This document shows positions 1 through 9,589 of a DNA stretch of 64,000 nt, piece by piece; position 1 is the first letter of the stretch; each line of letters opens with the position of its first letter. The position numbers and the translations under genes are program-made. Location of the stretch: NCBI GenBank assembly GCA_028692875.1, contig JAQUWL010000006.1, positions 16,169 through 80,168 on the forward strand. The letters are read 5' to 3'. The notes beneath the pieces are model-generated. The model saw only the letters and a program-made list of their open reading frames with translations, ran no database searches and had not been told where the DNA came from. This DNA comes from Sulfurospirillaceae bacterium (GTDB lineage Bacteria > Campylobacterota > Campylobacteria > Campylobacterales > Sulfurospirillaceae).

Positions 1-691
1 AACCGTTAATAGTACACTCTACTTGACGAGCACCATTTTCGATACATGCCAAAGAGTTAGCAACCGCAAGACCTAAGTCATTATGGCAATGCACCGACAA
101 TATGGCACGCTCTCCTACAAACTCATGCAAAGACTTTATGATAGCACCCATCTCGTTTGGCAAACGATATCCAACCGTATCTGGAATGTTTAGCGTGGAA
201 GCCCCTGCATTGATAACTGCATCAAGAACCTCTTTCATAAAGCCAACATCACTTCTTCCAGCATCTTCACAACTAAACTCAACATCATCACAAAAGGTTT
301 TTGCATACTGTACCGCTTCAATAGCCTTTTTAATGACTTGATCTGGAGTCATTTTTAATTTATACTCCATGTGAATTGGGCTTGTCGCAATAAATGTATG
401 GATTCTTCTAAATTTTGCTTTTGCAACAGCTTCGCCTGCGGCTTTAATATCTTTTTCAAGAGACCTTGCCAACGAACATACCGTACTGCTTGTAATCTGC
501 TCACTAATTCTCGAAATTGCGTCAAAATCGCCAGGGCTTGCTGCTGCAAAACCTGCCTCAATAATATCAACACCCAATTTTTGTAGTTGCAAAGCAATTT
601 GAATTTTCTCTTCTGTATTCATCGAAGCACCAGGGCTTTGTTCGCCATCTCTTAATGTTGTATCAAAAATTTTAATCATATTTGTATTCAT
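1..691 (-). CDS. leuA: 2-isopropylmalate synthase, 3' end beyond window
   Basis: Condenses 2-oxoisovalerate and acetyl-CoA in the first committed step of leucine synthesis (cytoplasmic). Reading leftwards from the ATG at 691, the protein begins [21 protein letters not shown]; the [12 protein letters not shown] motif is the metal/substrate signature of the LeuA/homocitrate synthase family, and HCHNDLG further on supplies the metal-binding histidines. About 230 N-terminal codons are present; the rest lies left of position 1. An AAGGA ribosome site lies 8 bases upstream of the ATG. The 216-base gap in front holds a promoter and a leucine-rich leader ORF, so expression is probably leucine-controlled. 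Identity is certain; the regulation is inferred. Confidence 0.95.
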   Translation of the reverse strand, partial: MNTNMIKIFDTTLRDGEQSPGASMNTEEKIQIALQLQKLGVDIIEAGFAAASPGDFDAISRISEQITSSTVCSLARSLEKDIKAAGEAVAKAKFRRIHTFIATSPIHMEYKLKMTPDQVIKKAIEAVQYAKTFCDDVEFSCEDAGRSDVGFMKEVLDAVINAGASTLNIPDTVGYRLPNEMGAIIKSLHEFVGERAILSVHCHNDLGLAVANSLACIENGARQVECTING

Positions 692-739
692 TATATATCC
701 TTATTTTTTTGGTATTTTCTTATAAAAAGCGTGGTTTGG

Positions 740-835
740 CTAAAGACAGAGGAGCAGTTGCAGGAGAGAGTTTTTAATCTCAATTTTTGGTAAAATTTTT
801 ATGGAACATATGACGCCAATATCGACACTGTGCAT
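740..835 (-). CDS. Putative leucine leader peptide of leuA
   Basis: A 31-codon ORF, ATG at 835 to TAG at 740, with an excellent ribosome site (AAGGAG six bases before the ATG). The peptide starts MHSVDIGVICSIKILPK and its last nine residues are SLLQLLLCL, giving six leucines in the last eight codons before the stop. It lies between a TATAAT box and leuA, the position expected of an amino-acid-biosynthesis leader peptide. Leucine starvation would stall ribosomes in the run. The segment just after the stop (737-729, AAACCACGC) is followed by five U in RNA and can pair, with one mismatch, with 887-879 (GCGGGGTTT) near the predicted transcript start. The ORF and leucine run are seen directly; attenuation is inferred. 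Confidence 0.7.
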   Translation of the reverse strand: MHSVDIGVICSIKILPKIEIKNSLLQLLLCL

Positions 836-901
836 CTTTTTCTCCTTTTTTCACATATAGTCTCTTCGCACAAGGAGTAAACCCCGCCCATAGATGGGGT
901 T

Positions 902-907
902 ATTATA
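902..907 (-). promoter_or_regulatory. Predicted leuA promoter -10 box
   Basis: A perfect TATAAT reads leftwards immediately after the pssA stop codon. No good -35 is seen, which is normal for Campylobacterota sigma-70 promoters; the upstream bases are A/T-rich. Transcription would begin near 895, giving a leader of about 200 bases that carries the leucine-rich ORF before leuA. Confidence 0.5.
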
Positions 908-1636
908 CTAATTTTTATGATATTTTACAATCATCAAATTATAAATAGCCCGTCCCAAGCCAAAAAATAGATAGGCTGTAATAAACACTGTTGTGCTTTC
1001 GACAGGGTAAAGATATAAAACCGAAAAAACCAATATAAGATAGATAAGAACTTTAATAAGATTTGTTTTTTTAAAATCTATCTTTTTAAAACTTGGATAG
1101 CGTATATTGCTTACCATTAAAAAAGACAAAAGAGCCAAACCCACAAGCATTATCCACTCAAAGCCATGCAAAAAAGCATACTCTTTATAAACAAGCACCC
1201 ACATGGCAACCACAACAGCGGCCGTAGGTATAGGCACTCCGATAAAAACAGATGGCTCGCTCTCGCCTATCATAACATTAAATCTTGCAAGTCTGACCGC
1301 ACCAAAAACGACATACATGGCACATAGCAAAGAGCCGAGTTTTCCAAAACTATGACCTACTGAAAAATAAAAAAGCATAGCTGGAGCAACTCCAAAAGCA
1401 ACAATATCAGCCAAAGAGTCAAACTCTGCACCAAACCTGCTTGTTGTTTTTGTCAATCTTGCGACCCTACCATCAAGCCCATCAAAGATAAGTGAAAGCA
1501 AAATATACATAGCTGCTTTTTCGAACTGACCATTAGCAGAAGCAATGATGCTTACAACACCTAAAAAAGCACTCGCGGCAGTAAAAAGGTTTGGAAAAAC
1601 ATACATAAGTTGAAGTTTTCCGCTATCGTTATTCAT
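908..1636 (-). CDS. pssA: CDP-diacylglycerol--serine O-phosphatidyltransferase
   Basis: Integral membrane enzyme that makes phosphatidylserine from CDP-diacylglycerol and serine. The CDP-alcohol phosphotransferase signature D-G-x2-A-R-x8-G-x3-D-x3-D is complete (DGRVARLTKTTSRFGAEFD, then SLAD), and about six to seven hydrophobic segments follow the usual pattern. I chose the ATG at 1636 (MNNDSGKLQL, AGGATGACA in front), which overlaps the psd stop by 8 bases; in-frame starts at 1642 and 1699 exist but would add an unusual soluble extension. Downstream of psd in the conserved pssA-psd-ftsH order known from C. jejuni. Confidence 0.93.
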   Translation of the reverse strand: MNNDSGKLQLMYVFPNLFTAASAFLGVVSIIASANGQFEKAAMYILLSLIFDGLDGRVARLTKTTSRFGAEFDSLADIVAFGVAPAMLFYFSVGHSFGKLGSLLCAMYVVFGAVRLARFNVMIGESEPSVFIGVPIPTAAVVVAMWVLVYKEYAFLHGFEWIMLVGLALLSFLMVSNIRYPSFKKIDFKKTNLIKVLIYLILVFSVLYLYPVESTTVFITAYLFFGLGRAIYNLMIVKYHKN

Positions 1637-2291
1637 TGTCATCCTGCTTTTCATATCCAAAATATCCCAACACGCTCTCTCCCGCTTTAACACTATCACC
1701 TATGGTAGCTTTTATTCTAGTATCTATGGGAAGATAAAGCTTAACTGAGCCATCCACTAAAAGTCCAAATCTTTGAGCTGATTTTAGTGGTCCAACGCTT
1801 TTAAACAAATCAACTTTTCTACCAAACATCCCAACATTTACAATCATTCTAACAGTAGAAAACTTACTCTCACATGTAAGAATAACTCTCTCGATTAAAC
1901 CCTGTGCAACACTTGAGTTTATCGGCAAAAAAAGACCGTGAATTTTTTCTGTCTTTTGAATATAAAGTGCCGTTGGTGCACGCAAAAAGGAGACGTCCGA
2001 TAGGCTTTTTTTCAACACAACCCTTACCACTTCCAGATTTGAAGTAGGAATAGTAACTTTGGAAATACTCTCAACAGTGCCATCGCAAGGAGATAAAATC
2101 GCCATATCATCATCTTCGGCAGGTATTCTCTCTGGATTTCTAAACACATACATTGCCACCAACAATAGAGCAAGAAAAAACCACTGAAAAAATTGCAAAT
2201 ACAAAGCAATGCCAAATATAACAAAAAAAACACCTATATAAGACCATCCCTCTTTTGCAAAAAGTTGCGTAGTGGTGTGAAACTTAATCAC
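1629..2291 (-). CDS. psd: Phosphatidylserine decarboxylase proenzyme (short type)
   Basis: Converts phosphatidylserine to phosphatidylethanolamine; partner of the PssA step encoded immediately downstream. 220 residues, the short class, with two hydrophobic segments near residues 18-45. The self-cleavage site that generates the pyruvoyl group is the Gly-Ser in FGLLVDGSVKLYLP, so a small alpha chain would start at that serine. The start is GTG at 2291, overlapping the ftsH stop by 8 bases with GAGG upstream. The overlaps with both ftsH and pssA suggest translational coupling. Confidence 0.92.
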   Translation of the reverse strand: MIKFHTTTQLFAKEGWSYIGVFFVIFGIALYLQFFQWFFLALLLVAMYVFRNPERIPAEDDDMAILSPCDGTVESISKVTIPTSNLEVVRVVLKKSLSDVSFLRAPTALYIQKTEKIHGLFLPINSSVAQGLIERVILTCESKFSTVRMIVNVGMFGRKVDLFKSVGPLKSAQRFGLLVDGSVKLYLPIDTRIKATIGDSVKAGESVLGYFGYEKQDDNE

Positions 2292-4236
2292 CGCCTTGTT
2301 CCTCTTTGGATACTTTTGCGTCCTTGTCAGTTATGCGATGCTTAAAATCAGACGTAATTCCATTTTCATTTTCATAATTTTCAATAATGACACGCAATGA
2401 ATCTCCATCGATTGTCTCTTTTTCTTTTAACGCCTCAACTATGCTCTCTATACATCCTTTGTACTGCTCAAGTTTTTTCACTACAATCTTGTATCTATCT
2501 GTGAGCATATTTTTAACATAAGAGTCCAAATCTTCAGCCATTTTTTCACTATAATCTTTTGTGCTTCCGCCATTTAAAAAGACATTTCTCTGCTTCTCCA
2601 GCACCATCAAGCCAGCCACTTCACTCATTCCATAAATTCCAACCATTGCCTTTACGATATCAGTTGCTCTTTCAAGATCATTGCCCGCACCAGTAGATAT
2701 CTCGCCTATAAATACCTCTTCTGCGGCACGACCAGCCAAAAGAACGTCTATCTCGGCTACAAGCTCGTGTCTTTGCATTAAAAATTTATTCTCCTCTGGA
2801 GTATTGAGAGTATATCCCAACGCTGCCAATCCCCTAGGGATGATGGAAACTTTAGAAACCTTTTTAGCTCCCTTGGTTGTCTCAGCTATCAAAGCATGTC
2901 CGCTTTCATGGTACGCCACGATGCGTTTTTCTTCTGGATTTATACGTCTACTTTTCTTCTCCAATCCTGCAATCGCACGCTCAACAGCCTCAACCAAATC
3001 TTCTTGTTCAACATGTTTTTTGTTTTTTCTGCCACCCAAAAGCGCAGCTTCGTTTATAATATTTGCCAAATCCGCACCCGCCAATCCTGCGGTCAATCTT
3101 CCTATCTCGTCCAAATCTATATCTTTTCCTAACTTTATGCCTTCAATATGAACTTTCAAGATATCAACTCTGCCTTTAAAATCGGGCTTATCAACCAAAA
3201 CCTGTCTATCAAATCTTCCTGGTCGCAAAAGTGCAGCATCTAAAACTTCTGGTCTATTTGTAGCCGCAAGCACAATAACAGGGGACTTATCAGAGCTAAA
3301 ACCATCCATCTCTGCCAAAAGCTGATTTAAAGTTTGCTCTCTCTCGTCATTGCCACCCATCATACCGTTAGCCGCACGACTCTTTCCGATAGCATCTATC
3401 TCGTCAATAAACACTATTGCGGGGGCTTCTTTTTTTGCATTGTCAAACAAATCTCGAACACGACTTGCACCAACGCCCACAAACATCTCGATAAAACTTG
3501 AGCCTGAAACTGAGAAAAATGGAACACTTGCCTCTCCAGCAACTGCCTTAGCCAACAATGTTTTACCCGTTCCTGGAGGTCCAACTAGCAAAACGCCCTT
3601 TGGAATCTTTGCACCCAAATTCATATATCTATCTGGGTGCTTTAAAAAATCAACTATCTCTTTAACCTCTTCTTTTGCCTCTTCAACACCTGCAACATCA
3701 TCAAACTTTACTTTTGGCTTTTCGGAATTGACTAGCTTTTTACTGCTACCCATACCCAAAATACCGCCACCCATATTTTTTTGCATCTTGTTTGCTAAAA
3801 ACATCCAGATACCAAAAAAGATAAAAACCGGCAATATCCACGAGAAGAAAATCTCACTTAACATATTTGTTTCGTTGTATCCACCATAAGGAATCTTTTT
3901 CTCATCCAGCAAAGAGAGCAAACTAGGGTCTTCCCCTACTTTTTTTGCAACATAAGTACCATCTACTGCCGAAGCCTTCAAAAGCGTCTGCCCAATTGCA
4001 ACATAGCTCACTTGAGATGTTTTTATTTTCTCTTTTAAGTCATAATAACTTACATTTTTTGTAACACTACTCTGTACACCCATAGTTGAATTAGCAGGAA
4101 TTCCATCGCCTTGATTGACGAAACTTTTAAATATAATAATTACCACTATTGAAAATATTGCGAACACCAAAAGAGGATTTTGGTTAAAAGGTCCGCCATT
4201 TTTATTTTGTCTATTATTATTGTCTTTTTGAGCCAT
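2284..4236 (-). CDS. ftsH: ATP-dependent zinc metalloprotease FtsH
   Basis: Membrane-anchored AAA+ protease that degrades misfolded membrane proteins and short-lived regulators. At 650 residues it is normal length. A transmembrane segment at about 21-40, a periplasmic domain, and a second segment at about 131-148 precede the AAA module: Walker A GPPGTGKT at 219-226, Walker B VFIDEIDA near 275-282, and the RPGRFDR arginine-finger region at 338-344. The zinc site HESGH is at 443-447. The start ATG at 4236 follows prmA's stop by 4 bases with AAAAGG upstream. All catalytic residues appear intact. Confidence 0.98.
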   Translation of the reverse strand: MAQKDNNNRQNKNGGPFNQNPLLVFAIFSIVVIIIFKSFVNQGDGIPANSTMGVQSSVTKNVSYYDLKEKIKTSQVSYVAIGQTLLKASAVDGTYVAKKVGEDPSLLSLLDEKKIPYGGYNETNMLSEIFFSWILPVFIFFGIWMFLANKMQKNMGGGILGMGSSKKLVNSEKPKVKFDDVAGVEEAKEEVKEIVDFLKHPDRYMNLGAKIPKGVLLVGPPGTGKTLLAKAVAGEASVPFFSVSGSSFIEMFVGVGASRVRDLFDNAKKEAPAIVFIDEIDAIGKSRAANGMMGGNDEREQTLNQLLAEMDGFSSDKSPVIVLAATNRPEVLDAALLRPGRFDRQVLVDKPDFKGRVDILKVHIEGIKLGKDIDLDEIGRLTAGLAGADLANIINEAALLGGRKNKKHVEQEDLVEAVERAIAGLEKKSRRINPEEKRIVAYHESGHALIAETTKGAKKVSKVSIIPRGLAALGYTLNTPEENKFLMQRHELVAEIDVLLAGRAAEEVFIGEISTGAGNDLERATDIVKAMVGIYGMSEVAGLMVLEKQRNVFLNGGSTKDYSEKMAEDLDSYVKNMLTDRYKIVVKKLEQYKGCIESIVEALKEKETIDGDSLRVIIENYENENGITSDFKHRITDKDAKVSKEEQGGD

Positions 4237-4240
4237 TTAT

Positions 4241-5068
4241 CTATACCTTTTTAAAAACCAACGTAAACCATTCGTCTTTTTTATATTTTTCTATGAGAGT
4301 CATAGCATTAAATTTTTGCTCAACCCTATTAACATATTTATCCAAAATGCCTGAAAGCATCAACATGCCACCCTCTTTGACGGCTTTTTCCAAATCACTT
4401 GAAATCATGATAAGCACATCGGCTATGATATTTGCCACAACCATATCGTACTGTTTTTGTCTCTTCTGGACTGAGCCAACCCAAACCGTAGAAAACTCTT
4501 CATTATTTAGTAAAAAATTTGCTTTAGCACTATGTACTGCCAAATCATCCGTATCACACAAATCAACCACCGCACCCAACTTGGCTGAAGCGATAGATAG
4601 TATCCCGCTACCACACCCAACATCAAGAACTGTATCGCCTACATGTAGATATTTTTGGAGCAAAAGCAAACAACCATAAGTTGTCTCGTGATGACCTGAG
4701 CCAAAAGCAAGAGCAGGATCTATTATGATATTTTTAAATTTTCCATCCTCTTGCACCCAGCTTGGACGAATATAAAAATCCTTTACATGTAGTGGCTGAA
4801 TAGAATCTTTATATTTATTAATCCAATCTTCGTTTTCTTTGATACTCGAAGATGTCTCAACACTTATCTCTTTGCCAAAAGCCAAAGAGAGCCTTTTGGC
4901 AAACTCTTGAACACCAAAAACAACCATGTCCAAATTTTCTTCACTTCTTAATATGATTGTATTAGCACACTCTTCTATGGCATCATCCGTTAAAGTTAAA
5001 ACAAAATCTGCAAAAAGAGAGTATTCTTGATTTGGAGTAATATGAAGCTCGTTATAGGTCTTTTGCAT
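4241..5068 (-). CDS. prmA: Ribosomal protein L11 methyltransferase
   Basis: SAM-dependent methylation of ribosomal protein L11. The 275-residue protein has an N-terminal substrate-recognition part and a C-terminal Rossmann methyltransferase domain with motif I DVGCGSGILSIASAKLGA and motif IV-like VVANIIADV, both characteristic of PrmA; DPALAFGSGHHETT is the family's conserved loop. It lies between cheY and ftsH exactly as in C. jejuni, with gaps of 6 and 4 bases. Confidence 0.95.
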   Translation of the reverse strand: MQKTYNELHITPNQEYSLFADFVLTLTDDAIEECANTIILRSEENLDMVVFGVQEFAKRLSLAFGKEISVETSSSIKENEDWINKYKDSIQPLHVKDFYIRPSWVQEDGKFKNIIIDPALAFGSGHHETTYGCLLLLQKYLHVGDTVLDVGCGSGILSIASAKLGAVVDLCDTDDLAVHSAKANFLLNNEEFSTVWVGSVQKRQKQYDMVVANIIADVLIMISSDLEKAVKEGGMLMLSGILDKYVNRVEQKFNAMTLIEKYKKDEWFTLVFKKV

Positions 5069-5074
5069 ATAAAA

Positions 5075-5440
5075 TTAACCTAAAACATCCTCTAGTTTTT
5101 CCTTTAAAACCTGTGGTGTAAAAGGTTTTACAATATAGTTGTTTACACCTGCTTTAAGAGCGGTAATAACCTCAGCTTTTCCGCCTTCTGTTGTAACCAT
5201 TATAATAGGCATGTCAACATACTTTGTTTCGCCTCTTACTTTTTTCACAAGATCCAAACCATTCATTTCAGGCATGTTCCAATCGGTTATTAACACGTCA
5301 ATATCACTATGTCTTTCCATTAAATTCCAAGCTTCAACACCATGCTCTGCCTCAAGAACATCATCATAACCCAATCTCGATAGTGTATTTTTTATAATAC
5401 GGCGCATTGTCGAACTGTCATCCACTACTAGCAGTCTCAA
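5075..5440 (-). CDS. cheY: Chemotaxis response regulator CheY
   Basis: Single-domain receiver that carries the signal from the chemotaxis kinase to the flagellar switch. Numbered from the chosen start: acid pocket D7-D8, phospho-acceptor D53 (TDWNMPEMNG), T83 and K105 (VKPF), all required residues. The usual reading would take the GTG at 5446, but AAAGGAG directly abuts it; the TTG two codons on (5440) has this site at a good 5-base distance and gives MRLLVVDDSS, matching the family's short N-terminus. A rare TTG start is therefore preferred. Neighbour of prmA as in C. jejuni; here hisA and hisH sit between it and the pgl genes. Confidence 0.95.
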   Translation of the reverse strand: MRLLVVDDSSTMRRIIKNTLSRLGYDDVLEAEHGVEAWNLMERHSDIDVLITDWNMPEMNGLDLVKKVRGETKYVDMPIIMVTTEGGKAEVITALKAGVNNYIVKPFTPQVLKEKLEDVLG

Positions 5441-5469
5441 TGTCACTCCTTTAAAGTTATTCTTTTGGG

Positions 5470-5482
5470 TTATATTCTAACC
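5470..5482 (-). promoter_or_regulatory. Possible cheY promoter
   Basis: The 75-base gap between hisA and cheY contains, on the minus strand, TTAGAATATAACC, giving overlapping -10-like hexamers TAGAAT and TATAAC about 30-40 bases before the cheY start. This would let cheY and the genes after it be transcribed separately from the glycan genes upstream. Confidence 0.3.
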
Positions 5483-5521
5483 TAATTTGCTTTGAAGTTG
5501 CTTTAAGATAACGATTTGACC

Positions 5522-6241
5522 TTAGTTGCAAGCTATCATTTTAAAGGCTTCTTCGAGGTTTAACGTTCCCTCATAAAAAGCTTTTCCAACAATAACACCA
5601 GAAACTTTTTTGGTTGCTAGGAGAGCTTTAATATCTTCTATGTCCTTAAGTCCTCCGCTTGCAATCGTATCAATTCCTGATGCTTCAGCAATGGAAAGTG
5701 TAAAGTCTATATTTACGCCACTCAACATCCCATCTCTTCCAACGTCTGTGCAGATAATCGCTTCCACGCCAGCATTTGCAAATTCATATGCTAAATCCGT
5801 AGCTTTCATGGTTGATTTTTCTGCCCAACCTTCTACTGCAACAAAACCATCAATCGCATCAATTCCCACAACTACACGATACGATTTGCACATCTGCTTA
5901 ACAAAAGTTGGATTTTTAAGAGCGACTGAGCCTAAAATAACTCTATCTATCCCTAGCTCAACATACTTTCTAATCGTCTCTTCATCTCGAATCCCACCAC
6001 CAAGCTCAAGCTTTAGGTTGCAGTTTTTTCGTATCTTTTCAATCTGCTCAAGATTTTTTGGCTCGCCCGCAAATGCACCATTTAAATCCACCAAATGAAC
6101 CCACTGTGAGCCCATCTTCTCAAATGCTTTTGCAACCATCCAAGGCTCATCAGAATATATCTTAGCACTCTCCATAAGTCCTTTACTAAGCCTTACAGCC
6201 TTGCCATCTTTCAAATCAATAGCTGGTAAAATTGTCATCAT
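5522..6241 (-). CDS. hisA: Phosphoribosylformimino-AICAR ribotide isomerase (HisA)
   Basis: Fourth step of histidine synthesis, an Amadori isomerisation in a TIM barrel. 239 residues; [17 protein letters not shown] is the HisA N-terminus, with catalytic Asp in ILPAIDL and the second acid in [19 protein letters not shown] and IASGGL are the two phosphate-binding loops. The start overlaps the hisH stop by 4 bases (ATGA). Confidence 0.95.
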   Translation of the reverse strand: MMTILPAIDLKDGKAVRLSKGLMESAKIYSDEPWMVAKAFEKMGSQWVHLVDLNGAFAGEPKNLEQIEKIRKNCNLKLELGGGIRDEETIRKYVELGIDRVILGSVALKNPTFVKQMCKSYRVVVGIDAIDGFVAVEGWAEKSTMKATDLAYEFANAGVEAIICTDVGRDGMLSGVNIDFTLSIAEASGIDTIASGGLKDIEDIKALLATKKVSGVIVGKAFYEGTLNLEEAFKMIACN

Positions 6242-6849
6242 AACTCCACAAAATTTTTTAAGATTTTTAACCCATTGTCATGGGATTTTTCTGGATGAGG
6301 CTGGAAGCCAAATATGTTTCCTTTTTGCACCGCACTAGGAAATTCATACCCATAAATCGTCTTTCCGATAATGTATTTTTCTTCACATGTAGCATGAAAA
6401 CTATGCACAAAATAGAGGTAAAAAGCCTCGCTCATGCCCTTAAACAAAGGGGACTCTTTTTGAACAAAAAGCTCATTCCACCCCATGTGAGGGACTTTTA
6501 ACTTATGCTCAAATCTTGATATATCAAACTTTACAACCTCACCCTCAATCAGCCCAAGCCCTGCACTTTTTCCAAATTCAACACTATTGTCAAATAGAAG
6601 TTGCATCCCCAAACAGATACCCAAAAGCGGTTTTCCAGAGCTTGCAAAAGATTTAACTGCCTCGCTCATTCCACCTTTATCAAGACACTCCATAGCATCT
6701 TTAAATGCACCAACACCAGGCAAAATAATCTTCTCAAAATCGCCAATCTCTTCGGCTTTTTTAACAATCTTAATCTCAACACCAATCCGCCCAAAAGCAT
6801 TCACAACGCTTTGAAGATTGCCCATATTATAATCAATCAGACCTATCAT
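6238..6849 (-). CDS. hisH: Imidazole glycerol phosphate synthase glutaminase subunit HisH
   Basis: Class I glutamine amidotransferase that feeds ammonia to HisF. The nucleophile is C79 in [10 protein letters not shown]; the histidine and glutamate of the triad are in QPHPEKS near residue 185. 203 residues, full length. Coupled to hisA by ATGA, which argues for a histidine role rather than a sugar-amidating paralogue, and coupled by ATGA to the pglG-like gene upstream, so the histidine genes ride on the glycan operon. Confidence 0.93.
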   Translation of the reverse strand: MIGLIDYNMGNLQSVVNAFGRIGVEIKIVKKAEEIGDFEKIILPGVGAFKDAMECLDKGGMSEAVKSFASSGKPLLGICLGMQLLFDNSVEFGKSAGLGLIEGEVVKFDISRFEHKLKVPHMGWNELFVQKESPLFKGMSEAFYLYFVHSFHATCEEKYIIGKTIYGYEFPSAVQKGNIFGFQPHPEKSHDNGLKILKNFVEL

Positions 6850-7751
6850 AACTCTCTCTTTTGTGAAATAGCCCTAAGATAAAAGGCAAGCCCAAACAGA
6901 AGTAAAGTCACGCCTCCGATCAGATAAACCGCATTTAAAATATGTGCTGAGTCAATAATCGCATATTTAAAAACAAGCATCAACGCCTCTATGGCAAGAG
7001 CTATGATGATGGAACCTAAAAATCTAACCATAGTTTTATGGATACTAGAGTTTTCATCCCGCTCATTTCGCCCTAAAACTTCCTCTTCAAAAATAGTCTT
7101 TACCAAATCAAAAATCGCTAAAGAGAGCGTTATAAGAATAGTTGATTGGAACATAGCTTCGATATCAAGAAGGTTGAACGCAAAACCATGCATAAAAAGA
7201 CTTCTCATACCATTGAACAACAGCAACATAGCAATCGCCAAAAGCGATAGTGAAAAAATGGAGTATATAACTTGAGATGTTTTGCCAAATTTAGACTGCA
7301 AAGATGAAGGATGAGCAATTTTCAATATATGCTCTAGTGAAACATCAATACAAGCGATAAATTTGAGTATGTGCTGGTCATCATAAATAGGAAAAGAGGC
7401 GGTTACGGTCAAATCATTGGTCAAAGTTGAAGGATAAGGGTCGCTCAATACGCACCTTTTTTCACGCACAGCACGGTAGTAATAGGATTTTGCACTTCTG
7501 TTTTGCCCAATTCCACCAACTTTTTCTCGGTCTTTTGAGATATTGTCAATAATCTGCTCGCCTTTGTGATTTAACAGATACAAAGCTTCAAAATCATCTA
7601 CCTCGTGGGCTATTTTATCTAGTCCTGCAATGACAATATCAATATTTGGCTCTGGAAGAAGATTTGGCATATTGCGTGTAAAAAGATAGCACAAATATGC
7701 TCTTGCTCTGGGTCTAACTTCGCCAAACTGCTGAATTTCGCGAATAATCAT
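6846..7751 (-). CDS. PglG-like membrane protein with PDC-type sensor domain
   Basis: 301 residues. The N-terminal half (about 1-150) looks like a PDC/dCACHE-type extracytoplasmic or cytosolic sensor fold (DFEALYLLNHKGEQIIDN, YYRAVREKRCVLSDPYPS, VTASFPIYDD, IACIDVSL); the C-terminal half has about four hydrophobic segments (residues near 165-185, 205-222, 245-265, 275-293). In C. jejuni a membrane protein of unknown function, PglG, holds exactly this place beside pglF, so I call it PglG-like by position and general architecture; I cannot prove sequence homology. The AAAGGA site before the ATG fits. Function unknown; possibly senses a periplasmic ligand connected with glycosylation. Confidence 0.6.
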   Translation of the reverse strand: MIIREIQQFGEVRPRARAYLCYLFTRNMPNLLPEPNIDIVIAGLDKIAHEVDDFEALYLLNHKGEQIIDNISKDREKVGGIGQNRSAKSYYYRAVREKRCVLSDPYPSTLTNDLTVTASFPIYDDQHILKFIACIDVSLEHILKIAHPSSLQSKFGKTSQVIYSIFSLSLLAIAMLLLFNGMRSLFMHGFAFNLLDIEAMFQSTILITLSLAIFDLVKTIFEEEVLGRNERDENSSIHKTMVRFLGSIIIALAIEALMLVFKYAIIDSAHILNAVYLIGGVTLLLFGLAFYLRAISQKREL

Positions 7752-7816
7752 TAAAAATCCTTTTGCTTTTTTGTATTTTAGCTAAATATTAACTCGGCAC
7801 AACAGTAAAATTTTAA

Positions 7817-9589
7817 TCAATTTTTATTGTGGTTAAATTCTGGCACAATGTCTTTTAAGGATTTTAGTGGGTTGCTAGATACTAAAAGCTCTTCAATTTG
7901 AGACTCAAGCAAAGAGATATCATAAGGCTTTGTGCTTGTTACAAAAATCGAGCTATATTTTGTCTGGATATCATCCTCGTCTATCAAAAGCTCCTCAAAA
8001 AGCTTCTCCCCTTGTCTAAGCCCAGTAAACTCTATCCCCAACTCTTCTTTGTCGTAAAGTTTCAACATCTTTCTAGCCAAATCAACTATCTTTACAGGAC
8101 GCCCCATGTCAAGCACAAACAGCTCTTTGCCTTTGGCTATAGTTGCGGACTGCAATACCAACTGGCAAGCTTCAGGAATAAGCATAAAATACCTTGTAAT
8201 CTCTGGATGGGTAACGCTAAGCGGTCTATTTTGTGCGATAAGTTGTTGAAATTTTGGGATAACACTTCCGCTAGAGCCCAAAACATTGCCAAAACGAACA
8301 GCCGAAATCTCAGTGTCTTTGGCATCAACATTCATAGCATAAATCTCACACACTCTCTTGGTCGCACCCATAACATTTGTTGGTCTTACGGCTTTGTCTG
8401 TAGATATCAACACAAATTTTTGAACACCATTTTGTATGCTCGCATCAATACAGTTTTTAGTACCCATAATGTTATTTAAAATGGCTTGGGATATATTTTT
8501 CTCAACCAACGGAACATGCTTATACGCAGCTGCATGTAAAACGACATGAGGTTTATGCTTGGCGATTGTGGAAAAAACCTCATCCCTATTTACCACCGAC
8601 TGCATAATGGTCTCAACCTCTACATGTAAGCCACTAAAATACTCTGCAATCTGATACAAATTGTACTCACTGTTGTCCACTAAAACAAGTTTTTTAGCAC
8701 CAAATCTAGCACTGAGTTTTGCCAACTCACTCCCGATGCTTCCACCTGCTCCTGTTATCAAAACTGTTTTATTTTGAATAAACTCTTGAACGGCCGAGGA
8801 GTCCAAATCTTTTGGTTTTCGTGCCAATAAATCCTCAATGGAAATATCCTTAAGTCCATCTTCTTTATCGCCCAAAAGCTTAACGATTTTAATATTTTTA
8901 ATACCAAAGGCTTTGAGTTTTTCAAATAACTCATCAAGTGCTTTTGGCTCATAATGCTTGGCGATAATAGCACTTTTAATATTTTCATTTTTGATAATTT
9001 TTTCCATATCTTCCATGGCATAAACTTTGATATTGGCAAGCAATGTGCCCACCATTCTCTTTTTTTCACTCAAGATTGCTATCGGGTAGTAGTCAATATC
9101 TCCGTTTAAAAAACTTTTAACAATAGAAGATGCCTTCTCGTTTGCGCCAATAATAATCGTTTTATTGGTAAAATTTTTCTTCTTTCTCTCCATCCATAAG
9201 CGCTTTGAAAATCTCATACCGCCTATCAAAACAGCCGAAACAAAAAAATCTATCAAAACAACACTTCTAGGAAAACCCTCTTCCATTACGAAAAAAAAGA
9301 TAACCAAAAAGATAAGAGTAGAGGCAAAAAGTGCTTTAAGAATTTTAAAAGCTTCGTAAATACTCATAAAGCGCCATGCAACCTTATAAATATTTGAAAT
9401 ATACAAAGCAACTATCTTTAAAGGCAAAACAAGGGCTAAGGCTTTAAAAAATCCCTCATACATCTCATGTGGTATCACGAAACCAAACCTAAAAAGATAG
9501 GCTATCCAGAGAGAAAAAGCTATCAAAATAGTATCGCTTATAAGAAAAAATGCCACTCTTTTTGCTGGTGAAGGGGCAAAAAAATTCAT
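7817..9589 (-). CDS. pglF: UDP-GlcNAc 4,6-dehydratase PglF (membrane)
   Basis: Makes a UDP-4-keto-6-deoxy-HexNAc, the first nucleotide-sugar step of the pgl pathway. 590 residues, the normal length: four to five transmembrane helices in residues 10-125, an inactive Rossmann-like domain about 140-240, and the catalytic extended SDR domain with TGAGGSIGSE at about 279-288 and STDKAVRPTNVMGATKR near 390-406 (the T-D-K/M-K arrangement that replaces Tyr-x3-Lys in this family). The start overlaps the upstream gene by ATGA. Expected partners PglE (aminotransferase) and PglD (acetyltransferase) are not adjacent; LegC/LegH-type proteins lie 32 kb away. Confidence 0.93.
   Translation of the reverse strand: MNFFAPSPAKRVAFFLISDTILIAFSLWIAYLFRFGFVIPHEMYEGFFKALALVLPLKIVALYISNIYKVAWRFMSIYEAFKILKALFASTLIFLVIFFFVMEEGFPRSVVLIDFFVSAVLIGGMRFSKRLWMERKKKNFTNKTIIIGANEKASSIVKSFLNGDIDYYPIAILSEKKRMVGTLLANIKVYAMEDMEKIIKNENIKSAIIAKHYEPKALDELFEKLKAFGIKNIKIVKLLGDKEDGLKDISIEDLLARKPKDLDSSAVQEFIQNKTVLITGAGGSIGSELAKLSARFGAKKLVLVDNSEYNLYQIAEYFSGLHVEVETIMQSVVNRDEVFSTIAKHKPHVVLHAAAYKHVPLVEKNISQAILNNIMGTKNCIDASIQNGVQKFVLISTDKAVRPTNVMGATKRVCEIYAMNVDAKDTEISAVRFGNVLGSSGSVIPKFQQLIAQNRPLSVTHPEITRYFMLIPEACQLVLQSATIAKGKELFVLDMGRPVKIVDLARKMLKLYDKEELGIEFTGLRQGEKLFEELLIDEDDIQTKYSSIFVTSTKPYDISLLESQIEELLVSSNPLKSLKDIVPEFNHNKN

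Noticed and set aside
878-902. Short hairpin AACCCC/GGGGTT after pssA as a terminator
   Set aside because: The stem is six pairs with a ten-base loop and no T run follows on the minus strand; half of it lies upstream of the predicted leuA transcript start.
2681-3889. Long open frames on the plus strand opposite ftsH (156 and 179 codons)
   Set aside because: They are antisense shadows of the highly conserved ftsH gene, have no ribosome site and no recognisable domain.
6238-6849. HisH as a PseA/WbpG-like sugar amidotransferase partner
   Set aside because: It is directly coupled to hisA and normal in length and motifs, so histidine synthesis is the simpler reading.
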